Assembly (NCBI GenBank): GCA_012800145.1
Contig: JAAZJW010000261.1
Span: 1 to 9,067, forward strand
DNA: 9,067 bases
Direction of reading: 5' to 3'
DNA from: Clostridiales bacterium
Lineage (GTDB): Bacteria; Bacillota; Clostridia; Peptostreptococcales; Natronincolaceae
Shown: piece by piece, positions 1 to 5,936 of the stretch
How positions within the stretch are numbered: the stretch's first letter is position 1
How the letters are laid out: the number at the start of each line of letters is the position of its first letter
Position numbers and translations under genes: made by a program
The notes under the pieces: generated by a model
Told to the model about the DNA's origin: nothing
Databases searched by the model: none
Seen by the model: the letters and a program-made list of their open reading frames with translations, nothing else

Positions 1-21
1 ATAGTAAAGATATATATTCTT

Positions 22-281
22 TTACAGAGAGTTCCCGCTTGGTGAGAGGGGCATAAGAAAATATCTTGAACACACCTCTGAGCTATGCACCGAAACCTTA
101 CAGGAAGTAGACTGCATCGGAAAATTTGCACCCGTTATAGTGCTAGAGTATAACCAACAATTTATTTTGGCGTACTTGATGAGGCCGGCACTGTGAGGTG
201 TCGATAAAAAGAGGTGGGAACGCGTGAGTATAACTCTCGTCCTCTAGTTTTTAAACTAGAAGGCGAGAGTTAATTTATTTT
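22..281 (+). promoter_or_regulatory. T-box riboswitch, tRNA-His specific, leader of the his operon
   Basis: This is a 5' leader that reads the charging state of tRNA-His and lets transcription enter the operon when the tRNA is uncharged. Stem I is closed by CAGAG (25-29) with CTCTG (76-80) and contains the GGTGAGAG stretch (41-48). Directly after GAA lies the specifier CAC (71-73), a His codon, followed by the usual A and CTCTGAG. The stem III region shows AGTAG...CGG (107-120) and CCCGTTATA (131-139). The T-box core is GAGGTGGGAACGCG (211-224), one base off the usual ACCGCG. Its TGGG (215-218) can pair with a CCCA 3' end, which fits the C73 discriminator typical of bacterial tRNA-His. Codon and discriminator positions therefore agree. 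A TATATT at 13-18 could be the -10, but its -35 would lie outside the window. Confidence 0.93.
232..281 (+). terminator. T-box leader terminator hairpin
   Basis: Inverted repeat arms at 232-250 and 253-271 pair over about 19 positions with one C-A mismatch and one G-U pair; the innermost T/A pairs probably open to form the loop. A T-rich tail (272-281) follows. The 5' arm includes ACTCTCGTCCTC, which can instead pair with GAGG (211-214) and the GCG-GTGAG part of the T-box core to form the antiterminator. This is the expected mutually exclusive arrangement. The tail is interrupted by A residues, so termination may be leaky. Confidence 0.85.
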
Positions 282-304
282 AGGGGATAATTTTCATACG
301 CAGA

Positions 305-320
305 GGCGAATTCATTCGCC
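305..320 (+). promoter_or_regulatory. small hairpin between T-box terminator and hisZ ribosome binding site
   Basis: GGCGAA (305-310) and TTCGCC (315-320) form a perfect 6-bp stem with a TTCA loop. It ends 12 bases before the strong AAGGAGGT (333-340) that starts hisZ at 346. It has no T tract, so it is not a terminator. It might mark the processed 5' end of the readthrough transcript or be incidental. Confidence 0.3.
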
Positions 321-345
321 GGCAAACACATGAAGGAGGTAACCG

Positions 346-1575
346 ATGAAACTGCGAAGAGTACTGTTACCCGAAGGGGTGCAGGATTTACTCATAAATG
401 ATTGCATATACAGACGGCAAATAGAAGACAAATTTATGGAGAATTTCAAACAATCGGGGTATATGGAGGTCAATAGTCCTGCGCTGGAATATTACGACCT
501 TTTTTCCAGGGACTACTTAGCCAACAACGGCGATAACACATTCAAATTGGTGGATACCAACGGCAAAATTCTGGTATTACGTCCCGATTGTACGGTTCCT
601 ATAGTCAGGATGCTCTCCACCAAAATGAAGGATTTTGTCTTTCCATTGAGGCTGTGTTATGTGCAGGATGTATTTCGTATAGACGAGGAACAGGCAGGAA
701 AAAGGAGAGAATTCAGGCAGGCGGGGGTGGAGTTATTCGGAATAGGTTCATACAAGGCAGATGTAGAAATAATTATTATAGCCATAGAAAGCTTGAAACA
801 TCTCGGGTTGGAGAATTTTCAAATCGACATAGGCCAAACAAAGCTATTGAGGGGGATTTTAGAAACCACGGAAATAGAGGAAGACGAAAAACAGTTAATC
901 ATTCAGAACATGGAAAACAAAAATCTCGTGGCCCTGAATGAACTGGTAGAACGACTGCCCATAGCGAAAGATATAAAATCCATATTAAAACAGTTGCCGA
1001 AATTATTTGGGAAACCTGAGGAAGTATTAAACGAAATAAACAACCTTCCGCTGACACCCTCTATGAAGGAGGCAGTGGGAGAACTGGAGAAGATATATAA
1101 AAGGATTGAGGAATATGGCCTGGGCAGATATATAAAACTGGACCTGGGAATGATCACTACCTTAAAATATTATAGCGGGGTAATCTTTAAAGGTTTTACC
1201 AAAGATTTAGGGAAAGTATTGTTAAGTGGAGGCCGTTATGACGGACTCTTAAAAGACTTTGATATGGATATACCTGCTACCGGTTTTGCATTTTCGGTAA
1301 ATAAGGTTACAAAAGCATTGAAAATACAGCGCAATTTGGAAATGCAGGGTAAAAAACATGTGCTCATATTGGAGGACGAGAATTCTAAAGCAACTGCAGA
1401 CATATTAAACTCCCTGAGACAAAAAGGCTATATAGCGGAAGTGAATCTTTTGAAAAACAGGAAAGACCTGGAGGAATATATAAAACGAAGGGAAATAGAT
1501 GAAATAATAAAGGTAGATAAGGACGGAAACATAAATGTGGTTGATGATTTGGAGGGATATAGATGCAGAAGGTAA
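346..1575 (+). CDS. hisZ: ATP phosphoribosyltransferase regulatory subunit HisZ
   Basis: HisZ is a paralogue of histidyl-tRNA synthetase without aminoacylation activity. It assembles with short-form HisG and is needed for its activity and for feedback inhibition by histidine. The 409-residue product keeps the class II synthetase fold: LRPDCTVPIVR near residues 77-88, a motif-2-like KRREFRQAGVELFG near 118-133, and the motif-3-like GGRYDGLL at 295-302. The RPD..T form, not RPEGTA, and the departure from the HisRS motif-2 loop separate it from a true HisRS. The C-terminal region (about 335-409) looks like a reduced alpha/beta domain in place of a full anticodon-binding domain. The ATG is set by AAGGAGGT five bases upstream. 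Its last 13 bases overlap hisG, which suggests coupled translation of the two partner subunits. Confidence 0.95.
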   Translation: MKLRRVLLPEGVQDLLINDCIYRRQIEDKFMENFKQSGYMEVNSPALEYYDLFSRDYLANNGDNTFKLVDTNGKILVLRPDCTVPIVRMLSTKMKDFVFPLRLCYVQDVFRIDEEQAGKRREFRQAGVELFGIGSYKADVEIIIIAIESLKHLGLENFQIDIGQTKLLRGILETTEIEEDEKQLIIQNMENKNLVALNELVERLPIAKDIKSILKQLPKLFGKPEEVLNEINNLPLTPSMKEAVGELEKIYKRIEEYGLGRYIKLDLGMITTLKYYSGVIFKGFTKDLGKVLLSGGRYDGLLKDFDMDIPATGFAFSVNKVTKALKIQRNLEMQGKKHVLILEDENSKATADILNSLRQKGYIAEVNLLKNRKDLEEYIKRREIDEIIKVDKDGNINVVDDLEGYRCRR

Positions 1576-2189
1576 AAATAGCTATGACAAAAGGCAGGTT
1601 GCTAAAACATACTATTAAATTGCTGGAAGATGCCGGAGTAGATTGTCAGCCATTGAAGGAAGACAACAGAAAACTGGTATTCCTGTTACCTTGTTATAAT
1701 ATAGAAGCTATTTTGCTAAAGGCTGCAGACGTCCCCACCTATGTAGAACATGGGGTGGTGGATATGGGAGTTGCAGGCAAGGATGTTCTGCTGGAACAGG
1801 AAAAACAACTATATGAAGTGATAGATTTAAAATTCGGCAAATGTAAGTTTGCCGTTGCAGGGAAACCTTCTATGAAAGGCGGAAAGAAGCATTTGGTTGT
1901 AGCTACAAAATATCCGAATGTTGCGAAAAATCATTTCGCCCAAAAAGGGCAATCCGTAGAAATTATAAAACAGGAAGGTTCTGTGGAGTTGGCTCCCCTA
2001 ATGGGGTTGTCCGATGTGATTGTGGATATCGTGGAAACAGGCAAAACCCTAAAAGAGAACGGCCTGATAGTGTTGGAGGAAATAGCTGACATAAGTGCAC
2101 GTTTAATTTTAAATGAAGTCAGTTATAAAACCAAGAAAAAAGAAATAACCGAAATTGTTAATTTGATTGAAAAGGCGGTAGACAATTAG
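1563..2189 (+). CDS. hisG: ATP phosphoribosyltransferase catalytic subunit HisG, short form
   Basis: HisG catalyses the first committed step, joining ATP and PRPP to give phosphoribosyl-ATP. At 208 residues it is the short form, which lacks the C-terminal regulatory domain of the roughly 300-residue long form and so needs HisZ, encoded just upstream. Visible signatures are the N-terminal TKGRLLK (9-15), DMGVAGKD (67-74) and the PRPP-binding loop VDIVETGKT (154-162) preceded by GSVELAPLMGLSD. The start lies inside hisZ and is supported by GGAGGG at 1551-1556, seven bases before the ATG. Length and motif spacing are normal. Confidence 0.96.
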   Translation: MQKVKIAMTKGRLLKHTIKLLEDAGVDCQPLKEDNRKLVFLLPCYNIEAILLKAADVPTYVEHGVVDMGVAGKDVLLEQEKQLYEVIDLKFGKCKFAVAGKPSMKGGKKHLVVATKYPNVAKNHFAQKGQSVEIIKQEGSVELAPLMGLSDVIVDIVETGKTLKENGLIVLEEIADISARLILNEVSYKTKKKEITEIVNLIEKAVDN

Positions 2190-2257
2190 AGTCTGATTGA
2201 TTGGGAGGTATAGAAGAGCGAACTTTTATGTCTGCTCGAAAAGGAGGATTATAATCA

Positions 2258-3547
2258 ATGATAGAAATAATTGACCTGAGGCGTTCTAAAAATCCTGAAT
2301 TTTTAAAGGAGTTAAAGAAGAGGGCTACAGTGGACTTTAGGGACTATGAGAGAATTGTACAAAATATTCTAGCCGGAGTAAGAGAAAAAGGCGACCCGGC
2401 GTTGCTAGGATATACGGAAAAATTTGATGGAGTGGATTTAAGCGATACGGGGATGAAGGTAATTGATGCGGAAATAGCAGAAGCCTATAATGAAGTTTCG
2501 GAGGACTTTTTAAAGGCAATAAGGTTAGCCATTAAAAACATAACCGATTATCATAGGAAACAGCTTCAAAATTCATGGTTCACTTCCTCTGACGGCATTA
2601 TGCTGGGGCAAAAAGTGACCCCCATAGCCAGTGTGGGAATTTATGTGCCCGGTGGCACAGCTGCCTATCCTTCTTCTGTGTTGATGAATGCCATTCCCGC
2701 CAAGGTAGCGGGGGTAAAGAGGATTGTGATGGTAACCCCCCCAAATAGAAAAGGTAAACTATCAGCAGGAGTTTTGGTGGCGGCAAAAGAACTGAACATT
2801 GATGAAATATACAAAGTCGGCGGTGCTCAAAGTATAGGCGCCCTTGCTTATGGAACGGAAACCATAGAAAGGGTCAGCAAAATTGTGGGGCCCGGGAATA
2901 TTTATGTTGCCACCGCCAAAAGGGAAGTTTACGGATATGTGGATATTGATATGATTGCGGGTCCCAGTGAGATTTTGGTGGTTGCCGATGATTCTGCCGA
3001 CGCTAAATATGTGGCGGCGGATTTGCTCTCCCAAGCTGAACACGACGAACTGTCTTCCGCGATTGCCATCACCACTAGTGAAGAATTAGGGAAGGCTATA
3101 GCCGAAGAAGTTGAAAAACAAATTGGGACACTGGAAAGAAAAGATATAATTGAGAAATCCCTAGCCAATTATGGTAAGGTTATTTTAGTAGAAAATTTAG
3201 AAGAGGCCATAGAATTAGCTAATGAAATTGCTCCGGAACATTTGGAACTGTGTGCAAGAAAACCCTTTGATTTATTGAACAAGGTGGAGAATGCAGGCGC
3301 CATATTTTTGGGCAATTATTCCCCTGAACCTTTGGGTGATTATCTGGCAGGGCCTAATCATGTGTTACCGACCAGCGGAACAGCCAAATTTTATTCGCCG
3401 TTATCCGTAGATGATTTTATAAAAAAATCCAGCATTATTTATTATAACAGAGAGTCTTTGCAAGGTATAAAAAATGACATTATGGTTCTGGCGGAATCGG
3501 AGGGATTGACTGCACATAAAAATTCCATTAAAGTGAGGTTTGAATAA
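2258..3547 (+). CDS. hisD: histidinol dehydrogenase
   Basis: HisD is a zinc- and NAD-dependent enzyme that oxidises L-histidinol in two steps to L-histidine, the last reaction of the pathway. The 429-residue product has the full set of family residues: zinc ligands Gln259 and His262 in SQAEHDE, Asp361 in GDYLAGPNH and His420 in LTAHKNS, plus the catalytic Glu327-His328 pair in APEHLEL. The nucleotide-binding section GPGNIYVATAKREVYG and the stretch ending AGPSEILVVAD are also typical. The E. coli numbering fits exactly for the first two ligands and is offset by one for the rest. A strong AGGAGG (2242-2247) lies ten bases before the ATG. The 68-base gap after hisG is the largest in the first half of the operon and shows no terminator. 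Confidence 0.97.
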   Translation: MIEIIDLRRSKNPEFLKELKKRATVDFRDYERIVQNILAGVREKGDPALLGYTEKFDGVDLSDTGMKVIDAEIAEAYNEVSEDFLKAIRLAIKNITDYHRKQLQNSWFTSSDGIMLGQKVTPIASVGIYVPGGTAAYPSSVLMNAIPAKVAGVKRIVMVTPPNRKGKLSAGVLVAAKELNIDEIYKVGGAQSIGALAYGTETIERVSKIVGPGNIYVATAKREVYGYVDIDMIAGPSEILVVADDSADAKYVAADLLSQAEHDELSSAIAITTSEELGKAIAEEVEKQIGTLERKDIIEKSLANYGKVILVENLEEAIELANEIAPEHLELCARKPFDLLNKVENAGAIFLGNYSPEPLGDYLAGPNHVLPTSGTAKFYSPLSVDDFIKKSSIIYYNRESLQGIKNDIMVLAESEGLTAHKNSIKVRFE

Positions 3548-3549
3548 TT

Positions 3550-4608
3550 ATGTTAGATAGTTTAGTTAAGGATAACATCAAAGGGCTCTTACCATATAAG
3601 GTAAAGGAATATACAGATATAATAAAGCTGGATGCCAATGAGAATAACAGTGCGGCTTACTTGTTGAACGAAAAGCTGTGTGAGGCTATAATGGGGCTGG
3701 AAATAAATAAATACCCGGATTCGGACTGCACAGAACTCAGAAATATGTTGGCAAAGGAACTGAATTTAGATGCTCGACAAATAATGGTGGGTTGCGGATC
3801 AGACCAATTAATCTCCCTTATTATGAGTGCCTTTATAGGCAACGGTGACAAAATGCTGACCCATATTCCTACCTTCGGCATATATAAAATTGCTGCACAA
3901 ATAGAAGGAGGGATCACTGTTGAGGTGCCTCTAAACGAAGATTTCAGTTTTGACTTAAGCAGTTTTGTGGAGGCTATGGAAAGAGAAAAACCCAAAGTCA
4001 TATTTCTCACCAACCCCAATAACCCTACAGGGAATGTTATACCAAGGGAACAGATAACAAAAATTGTGCAGTTGAGCAAAGGAATAGTAGTTATAGACGA
4101 GGCCTATTATGAATTTTATGGGGATAGTGTAATTGATTTAGTGGATAAGTATGAAAATCTGGTTGTCTTGAGAACTTTATCAAAGGCGTACGGATTGGCG
4201 GGTGCCAGGGTCGGCTATGGTGCTGCTTCAGGACAACTTATGGATATCCTGTACAAGGTAAAACCTCCTTACAATGTTACCAGTCTGAGTCAAGTTGCCG
4301 CCAAGGTTTGTTTGGCAAACAAAAAAGTGCTGCACGATACGGTAAAAGAAACCATTGAGGAGCGGGGGAAAATGATAAATTCGTTAAAAGAAATCCCGAA
4401 TCTAGAGGTTTTCGAAAGCCATGCTAATTTTGTTTTATGTAAATTAAATGATGCCAAAGGTGTCTATGATTATTTATTGAATAACAGGGTTTTGGTGCGG
4501 TACTTCGGGGAAGAAGGTCCCCTGGCAAATTGCCTTCGTATTTCAATCGGTACTAAAGATGAGAATGCACAGGTTGTAGGATTGCTTAAAAAATTGATGT
4601 CATCTTGA
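3550..4608 (+). CDS. hisC: histidinol-phosphate aminotransferase
   Basis: HisC is a PLP-dependent fold-type I aminotransferase that converts imidazole acetol phosphate plus glutamate to histidinol phosphate. In the 352-residue product, TNPNNPTGN contains Asn158, DEAYYEF begins at Asp183, and LSKAYGLAGARVGYG carries the PLP-binding Lys212. The C-terminal LRISIGT contains the substrate-carboxylate-binding Arg. Its ATG lies two bases after the hisD stop, with GAGGT (3535-3539) inside the end of hisD as ribosome binding site. The stop is followed by a 530-base repeat-filled gap before hisB, so this gene ends the first tightly packed block of the operon. A sequence of this type can also act on phenylpyruvate or prephenate, but the operon context supports HisC. 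Confidence 0.96.
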   Translation: MLDSLVKDNIKGLLPYKVKEYTDIIKLDANENNSAAYLLNEKLCEAIMGLEINKYPDSDCTELRNMLAKELNLDARQIMVGCGSDQLISLIMSAFIGNGDKMLTHIPTFGIYKIAAQIEGGITVEVPLNEDFSFDLSSFVEAMEREKPKVIFLTNPNNPTGNVIPREQITKIVQLSKGIVVIDEAYYEFYGDSVIDLVDKYENLVVLRTLSKAYGLAGARVGYGAASGQLMDILYKVKPPYNVTSLSQVAAKVCLANKKVLHDTVKETIEERGKMINSLKEIPNLEVFESHANFVLCKLNDAKGVYDYLLNNRVLVRYFGEEGPLANCLRISIGTKDENAQVVGLLKKLMSS

Positions 4609-4626
4609 AAGGCCATGGGGACAGGT

Positions 4627-4689
4627 CCTACCTAATCTGCATTTTTGTCATCCTGAAACAGACAGGATAAATCCGGCCCCCGAAGAATT
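4627..4689 (+). repeat. repeat A, copy 1 (20-base leader plus 43-base unit R1)
   Basis: This 63-base stretch recurs at 4945-5007. The first 20 bases differ at one position between copies. The remainder (4647-4689) is one of three 43-base units that start GTCATYCTGA and end CGAAGRAT. It starts 18 bases after the hisC stop, just behind GGGGACAGGT (4617-4626), a decamer that also occurs in the arms of the element at 5755-5871. Confidence 0.8.
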
Positions 4690-4700
4690 TCCATCTCCAT

Positions 4701-4743
4701 GTCATTCTGAGACGATCAGTATAAGCTTGACCCCCGAAGAATC
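4701..4743 (+). repeat. repeat unit R2 (43 bases)
   Basis: This is the second 43-base unit, exactly the same length as R1 (4647-4689) and R3 (4965-5007), with the same ends GTCATTCTGA and CGAAGAATC. Its end pairing is ATTCT with AGAAT, where R3 has ATCCT with AGGAT. A TTGACC within it (4727-4732) has no well-spaced -10, so I do not call a promoter. Confidence 0.75.
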
Positions 4744-4772
4744 CCAATCCAAATATCATTGCTATGAAAATC

Positions 4773-4816
4773 GTAGGGGTGGACGACCCTGTCCACCCTG
4801 GGCAGACAGAGTCGTC
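4773..4816 (+). repeat. repeat B, copy 1, with hairpin
   Basis: This 44-base unit is repeated at 5019-5062 with three differences. It contains a hairpin, GGGTGGAC (4777-4784) with GTCCACCC (4791-4798), and a 6-base loop. The same order A then B occurs in both halves of the gap, so a segment containing both appears to have been duplicated. Confidence 0.8.
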
Positions 4817-4935
4817 AGACTGTGTGAAAAATGTCATCCTGAGCGAAGCGAAGGATCTCAAATGGCCTAAAAACGAGATTCTTCGCTACACTCAGAATGA
4901 CAAAAAGCGAGAAAAGTGCTTTTTCACACAGTCTG
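4816..4935. repeat. nested imperfect palindrome of about 120 bases
   Basis: The outer arms are a perfect 16-base inverted repeat, 4816-4831 with 4920-4935 (one end reads CAGACTGTGTGAAAAA). The inner arms, 4833-4859 with 4875-4901, match at 23 of 27 positions around a 15-base loop. The right side has 18 extra bases (4902-4919) between inner and outer arms. Each inner arm is a short GTCATYCTGAG...CGAAGRATCT unit, so two short members of the repeat family face each other. It could be a MITE-like element or a REP pair. As RNA it would fold into a long hairpin within the his mRNA. There is no T tract to suggest termination. Confidence 0.8.
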
Positions 4936-4944
4936 GCGTCTGTC

Positions 4945-5007
4945 CCTACCTAACCTGCATTTTTGTCATCCTGAGACGGACAGTATAAACTGGCCTCCGA
5001 AGGATCT
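4945..5007 (+). repeat. repeat A, copy 2 (leader plus unit R3)
   Basis: This is the second copy of the 63-base repeat at 4627-4689. Bases 4945-4964 match the first leader at 19 of 20 positions, and 4965-5007 is the third 43-base unit. Its ends, ATCCT and AGGAT, are complementary. Confidence 0.8.
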
Positions 5008-5018
5008 GTATTCCAAAT

Positions 5019-5062
5019 GTAGGGGTGGACAACCCTGTCCACCCCGGACAGACAGAGTCGTC
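5019..5062 (+). repeat. repeat B, copy 2, with hairpin
   Basis: This is the second copy of the 44-base unit at 4773-4816. Here the stem is a perfect 9 bp, GGGGTGGAC (5022-5030) with GTCCACCCC (5037-5045), and a 6-base loop. A right-end fragment of the 43-base unit (TTGACCCCCGAAGGATCT, 5094-5111) follows just before the hisB ribosome binding site. Confidence 0.8.
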
Positions 5063-5138
5063 TGCCCCTATCCAAAGGATGGACATCGGGGATTTGACCC
5101 CCGAAGGATCTATATTTAAAAAGGAGTAAAATAATAAA

Positions 5139-5729
5139 ATGAAAAACAGAACCTATAGTTTAGAACGTTCAACCACGGAAACCACCATAAAAATCGACAT
5201 AAATATAGACGGTAAAGGCGAAAACAACATAAATACAGGAATCCCATTTTTCGACCATATGTTACAACAAATAGCCAGACACGGTTTCATAGACCTGAAC
5301 ATACAAGCAAAGGGAGACATAGAAGTAGATTTTCATCATACGGTAGAAGACGTCGGAATTGCTTTAGGACAGGTTGTCGCCAAGGCCCTGGGGGACAAAA
5401 AGGGAATAGTGAGATATGCTACCTCTTTTATTCCTATGGATGAAGCCTTGTCCATGGTAGCCATGGACATAAGTGGCAGGCCTTTCCTACATTATGAAGC
5501 AAATTTCACAGGTGAACTGACCGGAAATTTCGAGGTGCAGTTGGTAGAGGAATTTTTTAGAGCACTGGCCTTCAACAGCGGCATGACCCTCCATATTAGA
5601 AACCTGTACGGCAAAAACAATCATCATATTATTGAAAGTATGTTTAAGGCCTTTGCCAAGGCGTTGGATAAAGCAACCCGATTCGATTCAAGGATCGAGG
5701 GAGTCCTGTCTACGAAAGGGAAATTATAA
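5139..5729 (+). CDS. hisB: imidazoleglycerol-phosphate dehydratase
   Basis: HisB is a manganese enzyme that dehydrates imidazole glycerol phosphate to imidazole acetol phosphate. At 196 residues it is the monofunctional dehydratase, without the phosphatase domain of the enterobacterial fusion, so histidinol phosphate must be dephosphorylated by a protein not seen here. Family motifs are FFDHML (37-42), ARHGFID (46-52), the metal-binding DFHHTVED (64-71), MDEALSMVAMDISGRP (100-115) and HHIIESMFKAFAKAL (162-176). The ATG has AGGAG (5121-5125) 13 bases upstream, a slightly long spacing. Upstream is a repeat-filled gap without a convincing promoter, so expression probably depends on readthrough from hisC. 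The last ten codons plus 25 downstream bases are duplicated at 5874-5931. Confidence 0.96.
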   Translation: MKNRTYSLERSTTETTIKIDINIDGKGENNINTGIPFFDHMLQQIARHGFIDLNIQAKGDIEVDFHHTVEDVGIALGQVVAKALGDKKGIVRYATSFIPMDEALSMVAMDISGRPFLHYEANFTGELTGNFEVQLVEEFFRALAFNSGMTLHIRNLYGKNNHHIIESMFKAFAKALDKATRFDSRIEGVLSTKGKL

Positions 5730-5754
5730 AACCTAACGAAAGCGAGCGTGATAA
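5697..5754 (+). repeat. direct repeat, left copy: 3' end of hisB plus downstream bases
   Basis: This 58-base segment covers the last ten codons and stop of hisB (EGVLSTKGKL) and 25 bases after it. It recurs at 5874-5931 with four differences, and the two copies flank the inverted-repeat element at 5755-5871. In all four differences the left copy has C or G and the right copy has T. Confidence 0.9.
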
Positions 5755-5871
5755 TGGGACGAGGGGACAGGTACCTTTTCCCAGTTCTACAGTGTCCTCT
5801 CGTCCCATCCCAATCCTCTCGTCCCACCAAACTTGGGGAAACTGGGAAAAGGTACCTGTCCCCTCGTCCCA
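5755..5871. mobile_element. 117-base element with perfect 32-base inverted arms (REPIN- or MITE-like)
   Basis: The arms at 5755-5786 and 5840-5871 are exact reverse complements over 32 bases and enclose a 53-base centre. The centre holds a direct repeat CCTCTCGTCCCA (5796-5807 and 5815-5826), resembling the outer arm end. Each arm itself contains a near-palindrome around AGGTACCT, with GGGGAC on one side and TTTCCC on the other. Two REP-like palindromes in opposite orientation is the architecture of REPINs, which RAYT (Y1 transposase family) enzymes can mobilise; that assignment is inference. There is no transposase gene in the window. As RNA it would form a very stable hairpin between hisB and hisA. 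Confidence 0.7.
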
Positions 5872-5873
5872 GA

Positions 5874-5931
5874 GAGGGAGTTTTGTCTACTAAAGGGAAA
5901 TTATAAAACCTAACGAAAGTGAGCGTGATAA
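5874..5931 (+). repeat. direct repeat, right copy: second hisB 3' end
   Basis: This copy of 5697-5754 has 54 of 58 identical bases and leads straight into hisA. Read in frame it still encodes EGVLSTKGKL and a TAA (5904-5906): the three differences in the coding part (GTC/GTT, CTG/TTG, ACG/ACT) are all synonymous. The offset from the left copy is 177 bases, a multiple of three. It supplies the GTGAT used as probable hisA ribosome binding site. Confidence 0.88.
5925..5929 (+). promoter_or_regulatory. probable hisA ribosome binding site GTGAT
   Basis: No AGGAGG lies upstream of hisA. GTGAT matches the downstream half of the consensus AAGGAGGTGATCC and sits seven bases before the ATG at 5937. 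The same GTGAT appears as part of GAGGTGAT before hisF (6633-6640). The site is weak, and it lies within the duplicated segment, so hisA translation may be lower than that of its neighbours. Confidence 0.5.
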
Positions 5932-5936
5932 AATAC

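Noticed and set aside
588..941. 117-codon plus-strand open frame
   Set aside because: It lies wholly inside hisZ in another frame, has a low-complexity basic product and no ribosome binding site or family motif.
346..1575. Histidyl-tRNA synthetase gene
   Set aside because: The class II motifs are of the HisZ type (RPDCT, no RPEGTA), the C-terminal domain is reduced, and a short-form hisG overlaps its end.
4627..5111. CRISPR array
   Set aside because: The repeats are irregularly spaced, of several types and partly inverted, with no uniform spacers and no cas genes.
5094..5116. Promoter for hisB (TTGACC ... TATATT)
   Set aside because: The spacing is only 11 bases, and the TTGACC is part of the repeat family that recurs at 4727-4732.
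4764..5119. Open frames in the hisC-hisB gap
   Set aside because: They run through palindromes and repeats, start without ribosome binding sites and resemble no protein.
5919..5936. GTG start for hisA at 5919
   Set aside because: It adds six residues not expected in HisA and would move the catalytic Asp from position 8 to 14; the ATG at 5937 fits better.
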